Counted from the stretch's first letter, positions 17,595-26,152 are shown. The stretch is 64,000 nucleotides of DNA from Glycocaulis sp050485565 (GCF_050485565.1 NZ_JBJHBQ010000001.1:1-64000), one strand, 5' to 3'. Notes: generated by a model from the letters alone, not told the origin. A program made the numbers and translations.

Positions 17595-18350
17595 ATGACT
17601 GACCTAAACCCCATTGCCCAGGCCCAGCAGGCTGCAAGCGGCGTCAACCAGACGACCACGGCATCTTCGGCAAAGAGCCTGACGGACAATTTCGATACCT
17701 TCCTGACCCTGCTGACATCCCAGCTGCAGAACCAGGACCCGTTAAGCCCGATGGATTCGCAAGAGTTCGTCTCCCAGCTGGTGCAATTCTCCTCCGTGGA
17801 GCAGCAGATCCAGTCCACACAGGCCATTCAGGCGCTTCTGAACGTCCAGGCCGCGCTCGCCCAGCTCTCCAGTGTTGATTACATCGGCAAGTACGCGCTG
17901 GTGGAAACCACTGGCTCGCTGCTCAATGAAGGCCGCGCCGAGTGGACCTACCAGCTGCCGCAGGACGCCACCTCCACCCAGCTTGTCATCACCAATGAGC
18001 AAGGCGCGACGGTTGGCACGATCAATGGCCAGACCGGCGCCGGTGACCACCGCCTGGTCTGGGATGGCAAGGACACAGAGGGCAATACACTGCCTGACGG
18101 CGTCTATCATCTCGAAGTTGTCGCCTACGACGCGGACGGCAAGCGCATCGAGGATGTCGGTGTCCTGGTTGGTGGCCGCGTGACCGGCGTGGAGCTGAGC
18201 AATGGCCAGGCCATCGTCGAGGTGGGCGGCATGCAGGTGCCAGCCTCGCGCATTATCCGCCTGCGTGAACTACCCCCCGACCCGGTTGAACAACCACCCG
18301 TGACCGACCCGGTCGATGATGACGAGGACGAGCCTGAAGCCGTCTCCTAA
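17595..18350 (+). CDS. flgD: Flagellar hook capping protein (FlgD)
   Basis: 251 aa. FlgD caps the growing hook. The conserved N-terminal block FLTLLTSQLQNQDPLSPMDS and FVSQLVQFSSVEQQIQ is followed by the FlgD tudor/Ig-like domains (VWDGKDTEGNTLPDGVYHLEV). The tail after about residue 225 is Pro/Asp/Glu-rich (DPVEQPPVTDPVDDDEDEP), probably disordered. It lies directly after fliK and 95 bases before flgE. Confidence 0.94.
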   Translation: MTDLNPIAQAQQAASGVNQTTTASSAKSLTDNFDTFLTLLTSQLQNQDPLSPMDSQEFVSQLVQFSSVEQQIQSTQAIQALLNVQAALAQLSSVDYIGKYALVETTGSLLNEGRAEWTYQLPQDATSTQLVITNEQGATVGTINGQTGAGDHRLVWDGKDTEGNTLPDGVYHLEVVAYDADGKRIEDVGVLVGGRVTGVELSNGQAIVEVGGMQVPASRIIRLRELPPDPVEQPPVTDPVDDDEDEPEAVS

Positions 18351-18445
18351 CCCGATACCCGACAGGCCGCCCCAGAAAGGCTCCGGCCAGTGACCCCGCA
18401 ACACAGAACGTTCCAGAAAACCAAAAAATAAGCAGGAGCAAGACA

Positions 18446-19840
18446 ATGAGCCTCAATTCAGCCCTGGCGGCCGGTGCCTCCGGCCTGATCTCCAACTCCT
18501 CCGCCCTGGCGGGGATTTCGGACAATATCGCGAACGTGAACACGGTCGGCTACAAGCGCGTGAACACGAATTTCTTCCCCAATTACTCGCTGACCTCCGG
18601 CGCAGGCGATGTGCGCTACGCGGCCGGCGGCACCTCGACGCTCTCCAAGCTGGATGTGTCGACCAGCGGGCTCTTGAACCCGGCCAGCTCCTCCACCTCG
18701 CTTGCCATTGACGGCAATGGCTTCTTCGTGGTGCGCCCAAACTCCCAGAACGCGACCGGGTTTGATCCGGTCCTGTTCACGCGTTCGGGCAATTTCGAGA
18801 CAGACTCTGCCGGCTTCCTGCGCAATGCGGCGGGCATGTATCTCTATGGCTGGCCGGTACAGGCCGACGGCACGGTCAATGCCAATCCGTCCAATCTGGA
18901 CCAGCTTGAAGCCATCAACCTGTCCAATATCGGCGGCGCGGCGGAAGCGACCTCATCGGTGCGCATCAACGCCAATCTGCAGGCCAGCCAGGAAGTGTCT
19001 CCGGCTGCTGCCACCTATGATGCCACCGACCCGGCGCAGAATATGGCGTCCGGCGCGGTGACGGCCGACTTCCAGCGCACCATCCAGATCTATGACAGCC
19101 AGGGCGGTGTGCGCTCGGTAACACTGTCGCTGCTGAAAGCGGCCAATGCCAATACCTGGCACGCCGAGCTGCATATCGACCCGGCGACCGACATCACCAC
19201 GGGCGCTGGCCTGAACTCCGGCCAGATCGCCACCGGCGTTCTCGCCTTCAACACCGATGGCCAGATCGATGTAGCCAACACCACCCTGCCGTCGAGCCTC
19301 AACTTCCTGGGGTCGGACAATGCCGCACCGCTGGGGGCCAATGACTTCCAGTGGTCAGCCGGTACGGGCATTGGAGCGCAGTCGATCCAGCTGGATCTGG
19401 GCGCGGCCGGCACGCCCGGCGGCATCACCCAGTATGATAGCCCGTCCACGCTCAACTCCACACGGGTCAATGGTGCGATATTCGGCGCCTTTGCCAGCGT
19501 GGATGTGGACACGCAGGGCTTTGTCTCGGCGCGCTTCACCAATGGCGTGGTGCGCCAGATCTACCAGATCCCGGTGGCCACGGTGGCCAACCCGAACGGG
19601 CTGGCAACGGCTGGCGGCTCGGCCTTCTACGTAACGCCGGAATCGGGCGCGTTCACGCTGAACATTCCCGGTGCCGGTGCGTCCGGCCAGATCGCCCCCA
19701 AGGCGCTGGAAAACTCCAATGTCGATATCGCGACAGAGTTCTCCAATCTCATCATCACCCAGCGCGCCTATTCGGCATCGTCACGCATCATCACCACGGC
19801 CGATGAGATGATGGCTGAAGCGATCCAGATGAAGCGGTAA
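18446..19840 (+). CDS. flgE: Flagellar hook protein (FlgE)
   Basis: 464 aa. Main hook subunit. N-terminal rod/hook motif SDNIANVNTVGYKRVNTNFF, then the FlgE-type middle domains (LAIDGNGFFVVRP, TRSGNFETDSAGFL) and a C-terminal axial motif NVDIATEFSNLIITQRAYSA with a final ADEMMAEAIQMKR. GGAG lies before the ATG. The order flgD-flgE-sciP is as I recall it in Caulobacter. Confidence 0.96.
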   Translation: MSLNSALAAGASGLISNSSALAGISDNIANVNTVGYKRVNTNFFPNYSLTSGAGDVRYAAGGTSTLSKLDVSTSGLLNPASSSTSLAIDGNGFFVVRPNSQNATGFDPVLFTRSGNFETDSAGFLRNAAGMYLYGWPVQADGTVNANPSNLDQLEAINLSNIGGAAEATSSVRINANLQASQEVSPAAATYDATDPAQNMASGAVTADFQRTIQIYDSQGGVRSVTLSLLKAANANTWHAELHIDPATDITTGAGLNSGQIATGVLAFNTDGQIDVANTTLPSSLNFLGSDNAAPLGANDFQWSAGTGIGAQSIQLDLGAAGTPGGITQYDSPSTLNSTRVNGAIFGAFASVDVDTQGFVSARFTNGVVRQIYQIPVATVANPNGLATAGGSAFYVTPESGAFTLNIPGAGASGQIAPKALENSNVDIATEFSNLIITQRAYSASSRIITTADEMMAEAIQMKR

Positions 19841-19897
19841 TCTTTCTCGCTCACGCCGAGTGTGCCTAACGGCACACCGGCTCCGCGGGGGCGCTTG

Positions 19898-20054
19898 TTT
19901 CATTAGTGCTCCGCGCATCCGCGCGTCGCCCCTCGCACGAGCTCGGACGCCCGTTCGGGCTTGCGGCGGCCATAGGCCGCCGAAAAGGGCAACCGCCCGC
20001 CCGCGACTTTTCGCGGAACCGACCGAACGGATGTGAGGGAGGACAGGAAAAAGC
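19898..20054. repeat. Hairpin repeat element, copy A
   Basis: Shares the modules GTGCTCCGCGCATCCGCGCG, CTCGCACGAGCTCGG and GCGACTTTTCGCGGAACCGA with the copies at 35305-35565 and 59953-60131. It is built of nested palindromes (GGCGGCCATAGGCCGCC near its centre). The right half, ending GAGGACAGGAAAAAGC, recurs inverted at 35305-35411. Non-coding; sits between flgE and sciP. Confidence 0.85.
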
Positions 20055-20111
20055 CCCCGCCGGGGTGAATCATTTCTAAACCGCTGATTTGTAGAAGATT
20101 TACCAAAGCGT

Positions 20112-20126
20112 TTAGGCCGTCGTTAA
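20112..20126 (+). promoter_or_regulatory. CtrA-like binding site before sciP
   Basis: TTAG-N7-TTAA, seven of eight positions of the CtrA box TTAA-N7-TTAA, located 72 bases before the sciP start. CtrA activates sciP in Caulobacter, so position and logic agree. Binding is inferred from the motif. Confidence 0.55.
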
Positions 20127-20197
20127 AAGGTCTCGCGTATAACGGTCCCATCAAGAGCGCCATTAAGAGCGCCTTCGTGGTGGAAGGACCGGGTTGG

Positions 20198-20470
20198 ATG
20201 GAACGTCGTATCAAAAAAGAAAACTATGTGATCGGGCCCGATGGCAGCCCGCTCACGGTGGCTGACCTGCCGGCGGCCAACACCAAGCGCTGGGTGATCC
20301 GCCGCAAGGCGGAAGTGGTCGCTGCGGTACGCGGCGGGCTGATCAGCCTGGACGAGGCGTGCGAGCGCTATCGCCTGACCGTCGAGGAGTTTCTCGGCTG
20401 GCAGCGCGCTATCGAGCGTCATGGCCTGGCCGGCCTGCGCACGACCCGCATCCAGGATTACAGGCACTAG
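20198..20470 (+). CDS. sciP: CtrA inhibitor SciP
   Basis: 90 aa, DUF1153/SciP family. The core YVIGPDGSPLTVADLP, RWVIRRKAEVVAAVRGGL, SLDEACERY and LTVEEFLGWQRAIERHG is nearly invariant in the family. SciP is a helix-turn-helix-like protein that contacts CtrA and represses CtrA-activated promoters late in the cell cycle. AAGGA lies nine bases before the ATG at 20198; a GTG at 20177 would add seven unusual residues. It is placed between flgE and fliF, both likely targets of the pathway, and flanked by hairpin repeats on each side. Confidence 0.95.
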   Translation: MERRIKKENYVIGPDGSPLTVADLPAANTKRWVIRRKAEVVAAVRGGLISLDEACERYRLTVEEFLGWQRAIERHGLAGLRTTRIQDYRH

Positions 20471-20627
20471 TTTTAGTGATGCTCCGGGGCATCCGCCCCG
20501 TCGCTCCTCGCATTAGCTCGGGCGCGCGGTTGCGCTTTTCGGGCGGCCTATGGCCGCCGCAAGCCCGAATGGGCGTCCGAGCTAATGCGAGGAGCGAAGC
20601 CCGGATGGGCTGAGCATCAGAAAAAAA
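20471..20627. repeat. Hairpin repeat element, copy B (25-bp arms)
   Basis: A long inverted repeat. The arm at 20501-20525 pairs with 20573-20597 with one mismatch (core GCTCCTCGCATTAGCTCGG). Outer arms TGATGCTC/GAGCATCA extend the stem and an inner palindrome GGCGGCCTATGGCCGCC caps it. It begins with TTTTAG directly after the sciP stop and ends at an A-run, so the ends pair rather than giving a U-tailed terminator. Confidence 0.88.
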
Positions 20628-20630
20628 GCT

Positions 20631-20738
20631 GGGTCTCCCGTCGGTGCGGGAGACCCCGGCTGTTTTGCTGACACCGCTATATATCCAGTATCAGCGCTGA
20701 CCCCTCCACCGGGGTCCCCCGCCCTGACGGGGGACCCA
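20631..20738. repeat. Two GGGTCYCCCG palindromes
   Basis: GGGTCTCCCG/CGGGAGACCC at 20631-20657 and GGGTCCCCCG/CGGGGGACCC at 20713-20737. They belong to a family with further members near 35279, 57466, 57561, 58858, 62930 and 63005, all intergenic. Confidence 0.8.
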
Positions 20739-20811
20739 TGGAATGTTTCGAGAGCTGAAAAATGGTCCCGGTGCTTTTCCACAGGCATGGGCTGGGATTT
20801 GGTAACTCTCG

Positions 20812-20826
20812 TTAAACACTCGTTTA
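20812..20826 (+). promoter_or_regulatory. CtrA-like binding site before fliF
   Basis: TTAA-N7-TTTA, seven of eight positions of the CtrA box, 77 bases before the fliF GTG. The fliF operon is a classic direct CtrA target in Caulobacter; here this is inferred from the motif and position. Confidence 0.55.
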
Positions 20827-20902
20827 CGCGGGCAGTGGGAAAAACTTGCCTACCAGTCCGGCAAATCGCCGCGCTGGCCAGAGGGGCAAGGCTTTTTCAC
20901 CC

Positions 20903-22531
20903 GTGAACGCGCTATTTGAACAATTCGCAAAGTTTGGCATTGGCCGCCTGACGGCCATTCTCGGCCTGACCATCGGGGCCGCTGCCGCACTGGTCATCTT
21001 CACGATGAGCATGAATGGCTCACGCGAGGCGCTGCTCTATTCGGGCCTGCAGCCGCAGGACGCGGCCGCCGTCAGTGAACGCCTCGGCCAGGCCAATATC
21101 TCCTATTCGCTGCGTGAGGGCGGCACGGCCGTCTTTGTCGACCGCCAGCGGGTGGACGAGGCGCGCCTGCGCGTGGCGCAGGGCGGCGCGCTGGGCTTTG
21201 GCTCGGTTGGCTATGAAATCTTCGACGAGACCGACGCGCTGGGAACCACCAGCTTTGTGCAGAACATCAATGCCAAGCGGGCGCTGGAAGGCGAGCTGGC
21301 GCGCACGATCAACACGATCGGCGTGGTCAGCGGCGCGCGCGTGCATCTGGTGCTGCCAGAGCGGCGCCTGTTTTCCCAGCAGGTCCAGGAGCCGTCAGCC
21401 TCCGTCATCCTGACCCTGCGCGGTCAGATCACGCCTGAGCAGATCGCCACCGTGCGCGATCTCGTGGCAACGGCTGTCCCCGGCCTCAGCGCCGGGCGCA
21501 TCACCATTGCCGATGACCGGGGCCGCCTGCTGGCAAGCCCGTCAGAGGATGGCTCTGTTACCAGCGCCGCTCTGGAGGGACGCCGTTCCAGTCTTGAGTC
21601 CGAGCTGCGCGACCGGGTGCGCGATGTGGTTGAGGGCATAGTCGGTCCGGGCGCGGCCCGCGTGGTGGTCACCGCAGACCTCAGCCGCGAGAGCCTTACC
21701 GAAAGCAGCCAGACCTATGACCCTGAAGGTCAGGTGCGTTCGGGGCGCGAAACCAGCGAGGAATTCACCCGCGAGCCCGCAGGGCGCAATAGCGGCGCTG
21801 TATCGGTGGCGGAGAACCTGCCTGAGGCGGGTGCCGGCGCGGAGCCTGCGGCCGGTCCGATGGCCGAAACGGGCCGCAATTCGCGGGTGGAGAACTTCCT
21901 CAACTCCTCCACCACCCGCACGCGCATCGTGGAAGCCGGGGCAATTGAACGCCTGTCCGTCTCCGTCGTTGTCGACGAGGTGATGACGCGCGGCGAGGAC
22001 GGCTCGCCCGTATTCACGGCGCGCAGCGAGGACGAGATTGCCCGCATCCGCCAGCTGGCCGGCGTCGCAGCCGGGCTGAATGCCGAGCGCGGCGATGTGA
22101 TCGAAGTGGCGCAGCTGCGCTTTTCGCGCCCTGATCTGGATCTGGGTACGCCCGCCAGCTCCGGCTTCTCGCTCAATCGCGGCGACATATTGCGCATTGC
22201 CGAGATCGCGGTGCTGTTCATCACCGCCCTGCTGATCGTGTTCATGGTCGCACGCCCGCTCATCAAGGGCGCAATCAGCGGCCCGGCACCGGCACTGGCC
22301 GCTGCAGGGAGCGCTCAGGCCCTGCCCTCCCAGCCGCACCAGGCCGCCATCGCGCATTCGGGCGACGGCCAGCTGGCTCTGCCCGATTCCGGGGATCCGG
22401 AGGAAACCATCGATATCGCCCACATCGCCGGTCAGGTGAAAAAATCGTCGGTGAAAAAGGTGTCGACGCTTGTCGAGAAGCACCCTGACGAGTCGATGGC
22501 GATCCTGCGCACCTGGATGCACGAGAGTTAG
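20903..22531 (+). CDS. fliF: Flagellar MS-ring protein (FliF)
   Basis: 542 aa. Forms the MS ring in the inner membrane. Two membrane helices: LTAILGLTIGAAAALVIFT near the N-terminus and IAEIAVLFITALLIVFMVA near residue 440-460. Between them is the YscJ/FliF domain (LYSGLQPQDAAAV, ARVHLVLPERRLFSQ, PSASVILTLRG) and the FliF_C region; the C-terminal tail binds FliG. I chose the GTG at 20903 (MNALFEQFAKFG), because the longer frame adds Arg-rich residues with no family match. First gene of the fliF-fliG-fliH-fliN-flbD run. Confidence 0.94.
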   Translation: MNALFEQFAKFGIGRLTAILGLTIGAAAALVIFTMSMNGSREALLYSGLQPQDAAAVSERLGQANISYSLREGGTAVFVDRQRVDEARLRVAQGGALGFGSVGYEIFDETDALGTTSFVQNINAKRALEGELARTINTIGVVSGARVHLVLPERRLFSQQVQEPSASVILTLRGQITPEQIATVRDLVATAVPGLSAGRITIADDRGRLLASPSEDGSVTSAALEGRRSSLESELRDRVRDVVEGIVGPGAARVVVTADLSRESLTESSQTYDPEGQVRSGRETSEEFTREPAGRNSGAVSVAENLPEAGAGAEPAAGPMAETGRNSRVENFLNSSTTRTRIVEAGAIERLSVSVVVDEVMTRGEDGSPVFTARSEDEIARIRQLAGVAAGLNAERGDVIEVAQLRFSRPDLDLGTPASSGFSLNRGDILRIAEIAVLFITALLIVFMVARPLIKGAISGPAPALAAAGSAQALPSQPHQAAIAHSGDGQLALPDSGDPEETIDIAHIAGQVKKSSVKKVSTLVEKHPDESMAILRTWMHES

Positions 22532-22534
22532 ACA

Positions 22535-23569
22535 ATGATCGCAGCCGCCGCAAAACGAAAGCTGATCGACGACCCTTCCTCCCTGGAAGGGCCTGAAAAG
22601 GCGGCCGTCATCCTGATGGCGCTCGGCGAGGAGCAGGCCGCCCTGTGGGAGATGATGGACGAGGAGGAGATCCGCATCGTCTCCCAGGCGATGGCGACGC
22701 TCGGCAATGTCTCTTCGCAGGCCGTGGAGAAGCTGATCGTCGATTTTGTCGGCTCGATGTCGACGACCGGTTCGATCACCGGCTCGGTGGAGCGCACCCA
22801 GCGCCTGCTTTCCAGCTTCCTGCCCGAAGAGCGCGTCGAAGCGATCATGGAAGAGCTGCGCGGCCCCGCCGGGCGCACCATGTGGGACAAGCTGGGCAAT
22901 GTGAACGAGATGGTTCTGGCCAACTATCTCAAGAACGAATACCCGCAGACCGTCGCGGTCGTACTGTCCAAGGTGCGCGCCGAGCATGGCGCGCGCGTGC
23001 TGTCCGCCCTGCCGGAGGATTTCGCGCTGGAAGTGGTGCAGCGCATGCTGCGCATGGAGCCGGTGCAGCGCGAAATTCTCGACAAGATCGAGCAGACCCT
23101 GCGCACCGAATTCATGAGCAATCTGGCGCGCACCTCCAAGCAGGACAGCCACGAAATGATGGCTGACATCTTCAATAATTTTGATCGCCAGACCGAGAAC
23201 CGCTTCCTGGCCGCACTTGAAGAGCGCAATCGCGACAGCGCGGAGAAAATCCGCTCGCTCATGTTTGTCTTCGAGGATCTCGGCAAGCTGGACCCGCAAG
23301 GCATCCAGACGCTGCTGCGCGTCGTCAACAAGGACCAGCTGGCGCTGGCACTCAAAGGCGCATCGGACACGCTGCGCGATCTGTTCTTCTCCAACATGTC
23401 AGAGCGCGCCGCGAAAATCCTGCGCGAGGACATGCAGACCATGGGCCCGGTACGCCTCAAAGACGTCGATCAGGCCCAGCAGGCCATGGTCAACACCGCC
23501 AAGGACCTCGCCGCCAAGGGCGAAATACTCATCGCCGAAGGTGGCGGTGATGATGAGCTGATTTACTAG
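22535..23569 (+). CDS. fliG: Flagellar motor switch protein (FliG)
   Basis: 344 aa. C-ring protein that couples stator movement to rotation. N-domain GPEKAAVILMALGEEQAA, middle domain with the EHPQ-like motif as NEYPQTVAVVLSKV, and a C-terminal torque domain with MFVFEDLGKLDPQGIQTLLR and LKGASDTLRDLFFSNMSERA carrying the charged residues that face the stator. Three bases after fliF. Confidence 0.97.
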   Translation: MIAAAAKRKLIDDPSSLEGPEKAAVILMALGEEQAALWEMMDEEEIRIVSQAMATLGNVSSQAVEKLIVDFVGSMSTTGSITGSVERTQRLLSSFLPEERVEAIMEELRGPAGRTMWDKLGNVNEMVLANYLKNEYPQTVAVVLSKVRAEHGARVLSALPEDFALEVVQRMLRMEPVQREILDKIEQTLRTEFMSNLARTSKQDSHEMMADIFNNFDRQTENRFLAALEERNRDSAEKIRSLMFVFEDLGKLDPQGIQTLLRVVNKDQLALALKGASDTLRDLFFSNMSERAAKILREDMQTMGPVRLKDVDQAQQAMVNTAKDLAAKGEILIAEGGGDDELIY

Positions 23570-23580
23570 GAAGGCATGTT

Positions 23581-24252
23581 TTGAACACGCGCCACACACC
23601 TTTCGGCTTTGACCGTGTCTTCGCATCGGATGGCACGGTGCTGCGCGATGGTGAGCGCGTCAAACGCATGCTCACCCTGTCCGAAGCGCAAGCCCAGGCC
23701 GAGACGGCAGCTGCCGAAGCGCTCAAAGCAGACAATGCCGAGGCCGCACGCGCCGCCGCCGAAGCGCTGAAAGTCCTGGCAGGGCGGATACAAGCCATAT
23801 TGGCGCGCATGGAAGCCGAATCCGAAGCCATGAGAGCCGATGCGGCCCGTCTGGCCGTGGCCGCTGCCCGCCAGATCGCCGGCGCGGCGCTGGCCGCCCA
23901 TGGCGAGGACACGGTTCTGGAGTGCGCCCGCTCGATCATGGACGATCTCAGGGCCGAACCGCGCATTGCGGTGCGGGTTACGCCGGACCTGGCCGACACC
24001 ATCGCCGAACGCCTGCATGCAGAGGCAGACCGCCTCGGTCTTGAAGGCGCGGTCATCGTGCGCGCCGACGAGGAAGTGGCCACCGGCGACTGTGTGCTGG
24101 AATGGCGCTCAGGCTCCATTGAACGCACCGCATCGGACATTGAAGCGCGCATAGCCGAGCTGGTTGAACGCTGGCTGGCCACGCCGCGCGATACGGCCGC
24201 CCCCCAAACCTCAGACGAAGCCGAGCCGCTCAAGGAGCTCAACCATGGCTGA
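23581..24252 (+). CDS. fliH: Flagellar export regulator FliH (FlbE-type)
   Basis: 223 aa. FliH binds the FliI ATPase and links it to the C ring. The Ala/Glu-rich coiled region at about residues 35-110 and the C-terminal GDCVLEWRSGSIE block are FliH-like. In Caulobacter the gene at this position is called flbE. The start is TTG at 23581 with AGGAAGG six bases upstream; the nearby ATG at 23576 is in another frame and stops at once. The end overlaps fliN by eight bases. Confidence 0.85.
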   Translation: MNTRHTPFGFDRVFASDGTVLRDGERVKRMLTLSEAQAQAETAAAEALKADNAEAARAAAEALKVLAGRIQAILARMEAESEAMRADAARLAVAAARQIAGAALAAHGEDTVLECARSIMDDLRAEPRIAVRVTPDLADTIAERLHAEADRLGLEGAVIVRADEEVATGDCVLEWRSGSIERTASDIEARIAELVERWLATPRDTAAPQTSDEAEPLKELNHG

Positions 24253-24616
24253 TACAACCGATCTGGACCTGCCCGATCTGAATAATGGCGGCGGCGAGGC
24301 CGCGCCGGAGGATTCCGGCCCGGCCGATCTGCCATCCCAGTCACTGGTCGATGAGGCCATCCGCACCGCCGTTGATCTCGCGCCTGTCTATGACGTGCCG
24401 GTCAATATCTCTGCCGTGCTCGGCAAGACGCATATCGATGTGAACTCGCTATTGAAGCTCACTTCCGGCTCGGTGCTGGAGCTGGACCGCAAGGTCGGCG
24501 AGGCCATCGATATCTACGTCAATAACCGCCTCGTGGCGCGCGGTGAGGTCGTCGTCGTCGATGACCGGCTGGGCGTGACCATGACCGAAATCATCAAGGA
24601 CGGGGACTCCGCATGA
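24245..24616 (+). CDS. fliN: Flagellar motor switch protein (FliN)
   Basis: 123 aa. SpoA/FliN domain in the second half: DVPVNISAVLGKTHIDVNSLL, GSVLELDRKVGEAIDIYVN and ARGEVVVVDDRLGVTMTEI. The first about 45 residues are acidic and Gly-rich. It forms the lower C ring and binds FliH. The ATG at 24245 lies inside the end of fliH, implying coupling. Confidence 0.95.
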   Translation: MADTTDLDLPDLNNGGGEAAPEDSGPADLPSQSLVDEAIRTAVDLAPVYDVPVNISAVLGKTHIDVNSLLKLTSGSVLELDRKVGEAIDIYVNNRLVARGEVVVVDDRLGVTMTEIIKDGDSA

Positions 24617-24657
24617 CCTCCGCCACCCCCATCCCCGCTGCAAGGAGAAACTGAGCC

Positions 24658-26016
24658 ATGCGTGTACTCATAGTTGGCTCGCTCGCAGGGCAATCAGGAA
24701 CCGCCACCAAGATGGCCATGGACCGGGGCGCGAAAGTCTCCCAGGTCGATACGCCAGCCCAGGCAACGGCCTATCTTCGCGCCGGGCGCGGGGCCGATCT
24801 GGTGATGGTCGATGTCGGCCTGGACATAGGCGCTTTCATCGCCGCCAACGAGCTGGAGCGCATCACCGTGCCGGTCGTCGCGTGCGGGGTGAATGTGCGC
24901 CCCGATGCCGCTGCTGCCGCCATCCGCGCCGGGGCCAAGGAATTCATTCCGCTGCCCGCCGATGCCGAGCTGATGGCGGCCGTTCTCGAAGCGGTCAGCG
25001 ATGATGAGCGCCCCATGGTGGCGCGCGACAAATCCATGCTGGCGGTAGTGGAGCTGGCCAACCGGATTGCGGCGTCCGATGCCTCGGTGCTCATCACCGG
25101 GGAGAGCGGCGTCGGCAAGGAGGTGATGGCGCGCTTCCTTCACCGCAAGTCAAAGCGCGCGGCCAAGCCCTTCGTCTCGGTCAATTGCGCCGCGATCCCT
25201 GAAAACCTGCTGGAATCGGAGCTTTTCGGTCACGAGAAGGGCGCGTTTACCGGCGCAGTGGCGCGCCGGGTCGGCAAGTTTGAGGAGGCTGATGGCGGCA
25301 CGCTGTTGCTGGATGAAATCTCCGAGATGGATGCCCGCCTGCAGGCCAAGCTCCTGCGCGCCCTGCAGGAGCGCGAGATTGACCGGGTGGGCGGCTCCGG
25401 CCCGGTAAAGGTGAATATCCGCGTTATCGCCACATCCAACCGCGACCTGCAAAAGGCCGTGCGCGACGGCACATTCCGCGAAGACCTGCTGTTCCGCCTG
25501 AACGTGGTGAACCTTGCCATTCCGCCCTTGCGCGAACGCCCGGAGGATGCACTGGCACTGGCCGAGCATTTCCTGAAGAAATACGCCGCCGCCAATGGCC
25601 TGCCGCACCGCGCGCTTAACGAAGCAGCCAAGCTGCAAATCACCACGCGCAGCTGGACGGGCAATGTGCGGGAGCTGGAAAACGCCATGCACCGCGCCGT
25701 GCTGCTGGCTTCGGGCACCGAGATCGGACCGGATGCCATCCGCGCGCCGGACGGCTCTGCCTTCCATTCCAGCGGCGGGGTGGCCCGGCAGGCAGCTGAA
25801 GCCGCCGATGCGGCCCACCACATGGTCGGGCGCACGGTGGCGGAAGTGGAGCAGGACCTGATCCTCGACACGCTGGACCATTGCTTTGGCAACCGCACCC
25901 ATGCCGCGAACATTCTGGGCATCTCGATCCGTACGCTGCGCAACAAGCTGAAACTCTACACCGATCAGGGCATTCACGTGCCCGGCCCCGGTGAGAGCCG
26001 CGCCGGGGCGGCTTAG
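24658..26016 (+). CDS. flbD: Sigma54-dependent flagellar regulator (FlbD)
   Basis: 452 aa. An N-terminal receiver-like domain (1-120) lacks the usual acidic pair at the start but has an Asp in LVMVDVG. The AAA+ sigma54-activating domain follows with Walker A GESGVGKE, the sigma54-contacting GAFTGA loop (195-200), Walker B GGTLLLDEI, and a C-terminal Fis-type helix-turn-helix (NRTHAANILGISIRTLRNKL). In Caulobacter FlbD activates late flagellar genes and represses fliF. Its place after fliN is the same as I recall there. Confidence 0.94.
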   Translation: MRVLIVGSLAGQSGTATKMAMDRGAKVSQVDTPAQATAYLRAGRGADLVMVDVGLDIGAFIAANELERITVPVVACGVNVRPDAAAAAIRAGAKEFIPLPADAELMAAVLEAVSDDERPMVARDKSMLAVVELANRIAASDASVLITGESGVGKEVMARFLHRKSKRAAKPFVSVNCAAIPENLLESELFGHEKGAFTGAVARRVGKFEEADGGTLLLDEISEMDARLQAKLLRALQEREIDRVGGSGPVKVNIRVIATSNRDLQKAVRDGTFREDLLFRLNVVNLAIPPLRERPEDALALAEHFLKKYAAANGLPHRALNEAAKLQITTRSWTGNVRELENAMHRAVLLASGTEIGPDAIRAPDGSAFHSSGGVARQAAEAADAAHHMVGRTVAEVEQDLILDTLDHCFGNRTHAANILGISIRTLRNKLKLYTDQGIHVPGPGESRAGAA

Positions 26017-26025
26017 ATGGCTTGT

Positions 26026-26130
26026 CCCTCGTCCTTCGAGACGGGCTACGCCCTCCGCAGGATGAGGGACACTCCTCCGTTGCCCTCCCTCATGCTGAGG
26101 AGCGCTCGAATGAGCGCGTCTCGAAGCATG
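26026..26130. repeat. CTTCGAGACG inverted-repeat element, copy 1
   Basis: Arms TCCTTCGAGACG...CTCCGCAGGATGAGGG and CCCTCATGCTGAGGAGCGC...CGTCTCGAAGCATG face each other around a short loop, giving a hairpin of about 100 bases in the flbD-flhA gap. A second copy is at 52310-52408. Similar sequences are familiar from other alphaproteobacteria (memory only). Confidence 0.85.
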
Positions 26131-26152
26131 CAATACGCAAGGACAAAGTCCC

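Larger units (their letters stand above)
19841..20197. other. Intergenic region flgE-sciP
   Basis: A 357-base gap. Just after flgE a short stem TGTGCC-TAAC-GGCACA (19860-19875) has no T-run, so it is at best a weak terminator. Then comes hairpin repeat copy A (19898-20054), an AT-richer stretch, and a CtrA-like box (20112-20126) ahead of sciP. Confidence 0.6.
20471..20902. other. Intergenic region sciP-fliF
   Basis: 432 bases. Holds hairpin repeat copy B, two short GGGTCYCCCG-type palindromes (20631-20659 and 20711-20738) and a CtrA-like box (20812-20826) before fliF. No gene was recognised. Confidence 0.6.

Noticed and set aside
20831..20856. A GG...TTGC pattern before fliF as a sigma54 promoter.
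   Set aside because: The GG to GC spacing is nine rather than ten, which sigma54 does not tolerate, and fliF is expected to be CtrA-driven.
21542..23299. A 585-codon minus-strand frame opposite fliF and fliG.
   Set aside because: Antisense to two certain genes; composition is that of a mirrored frame.
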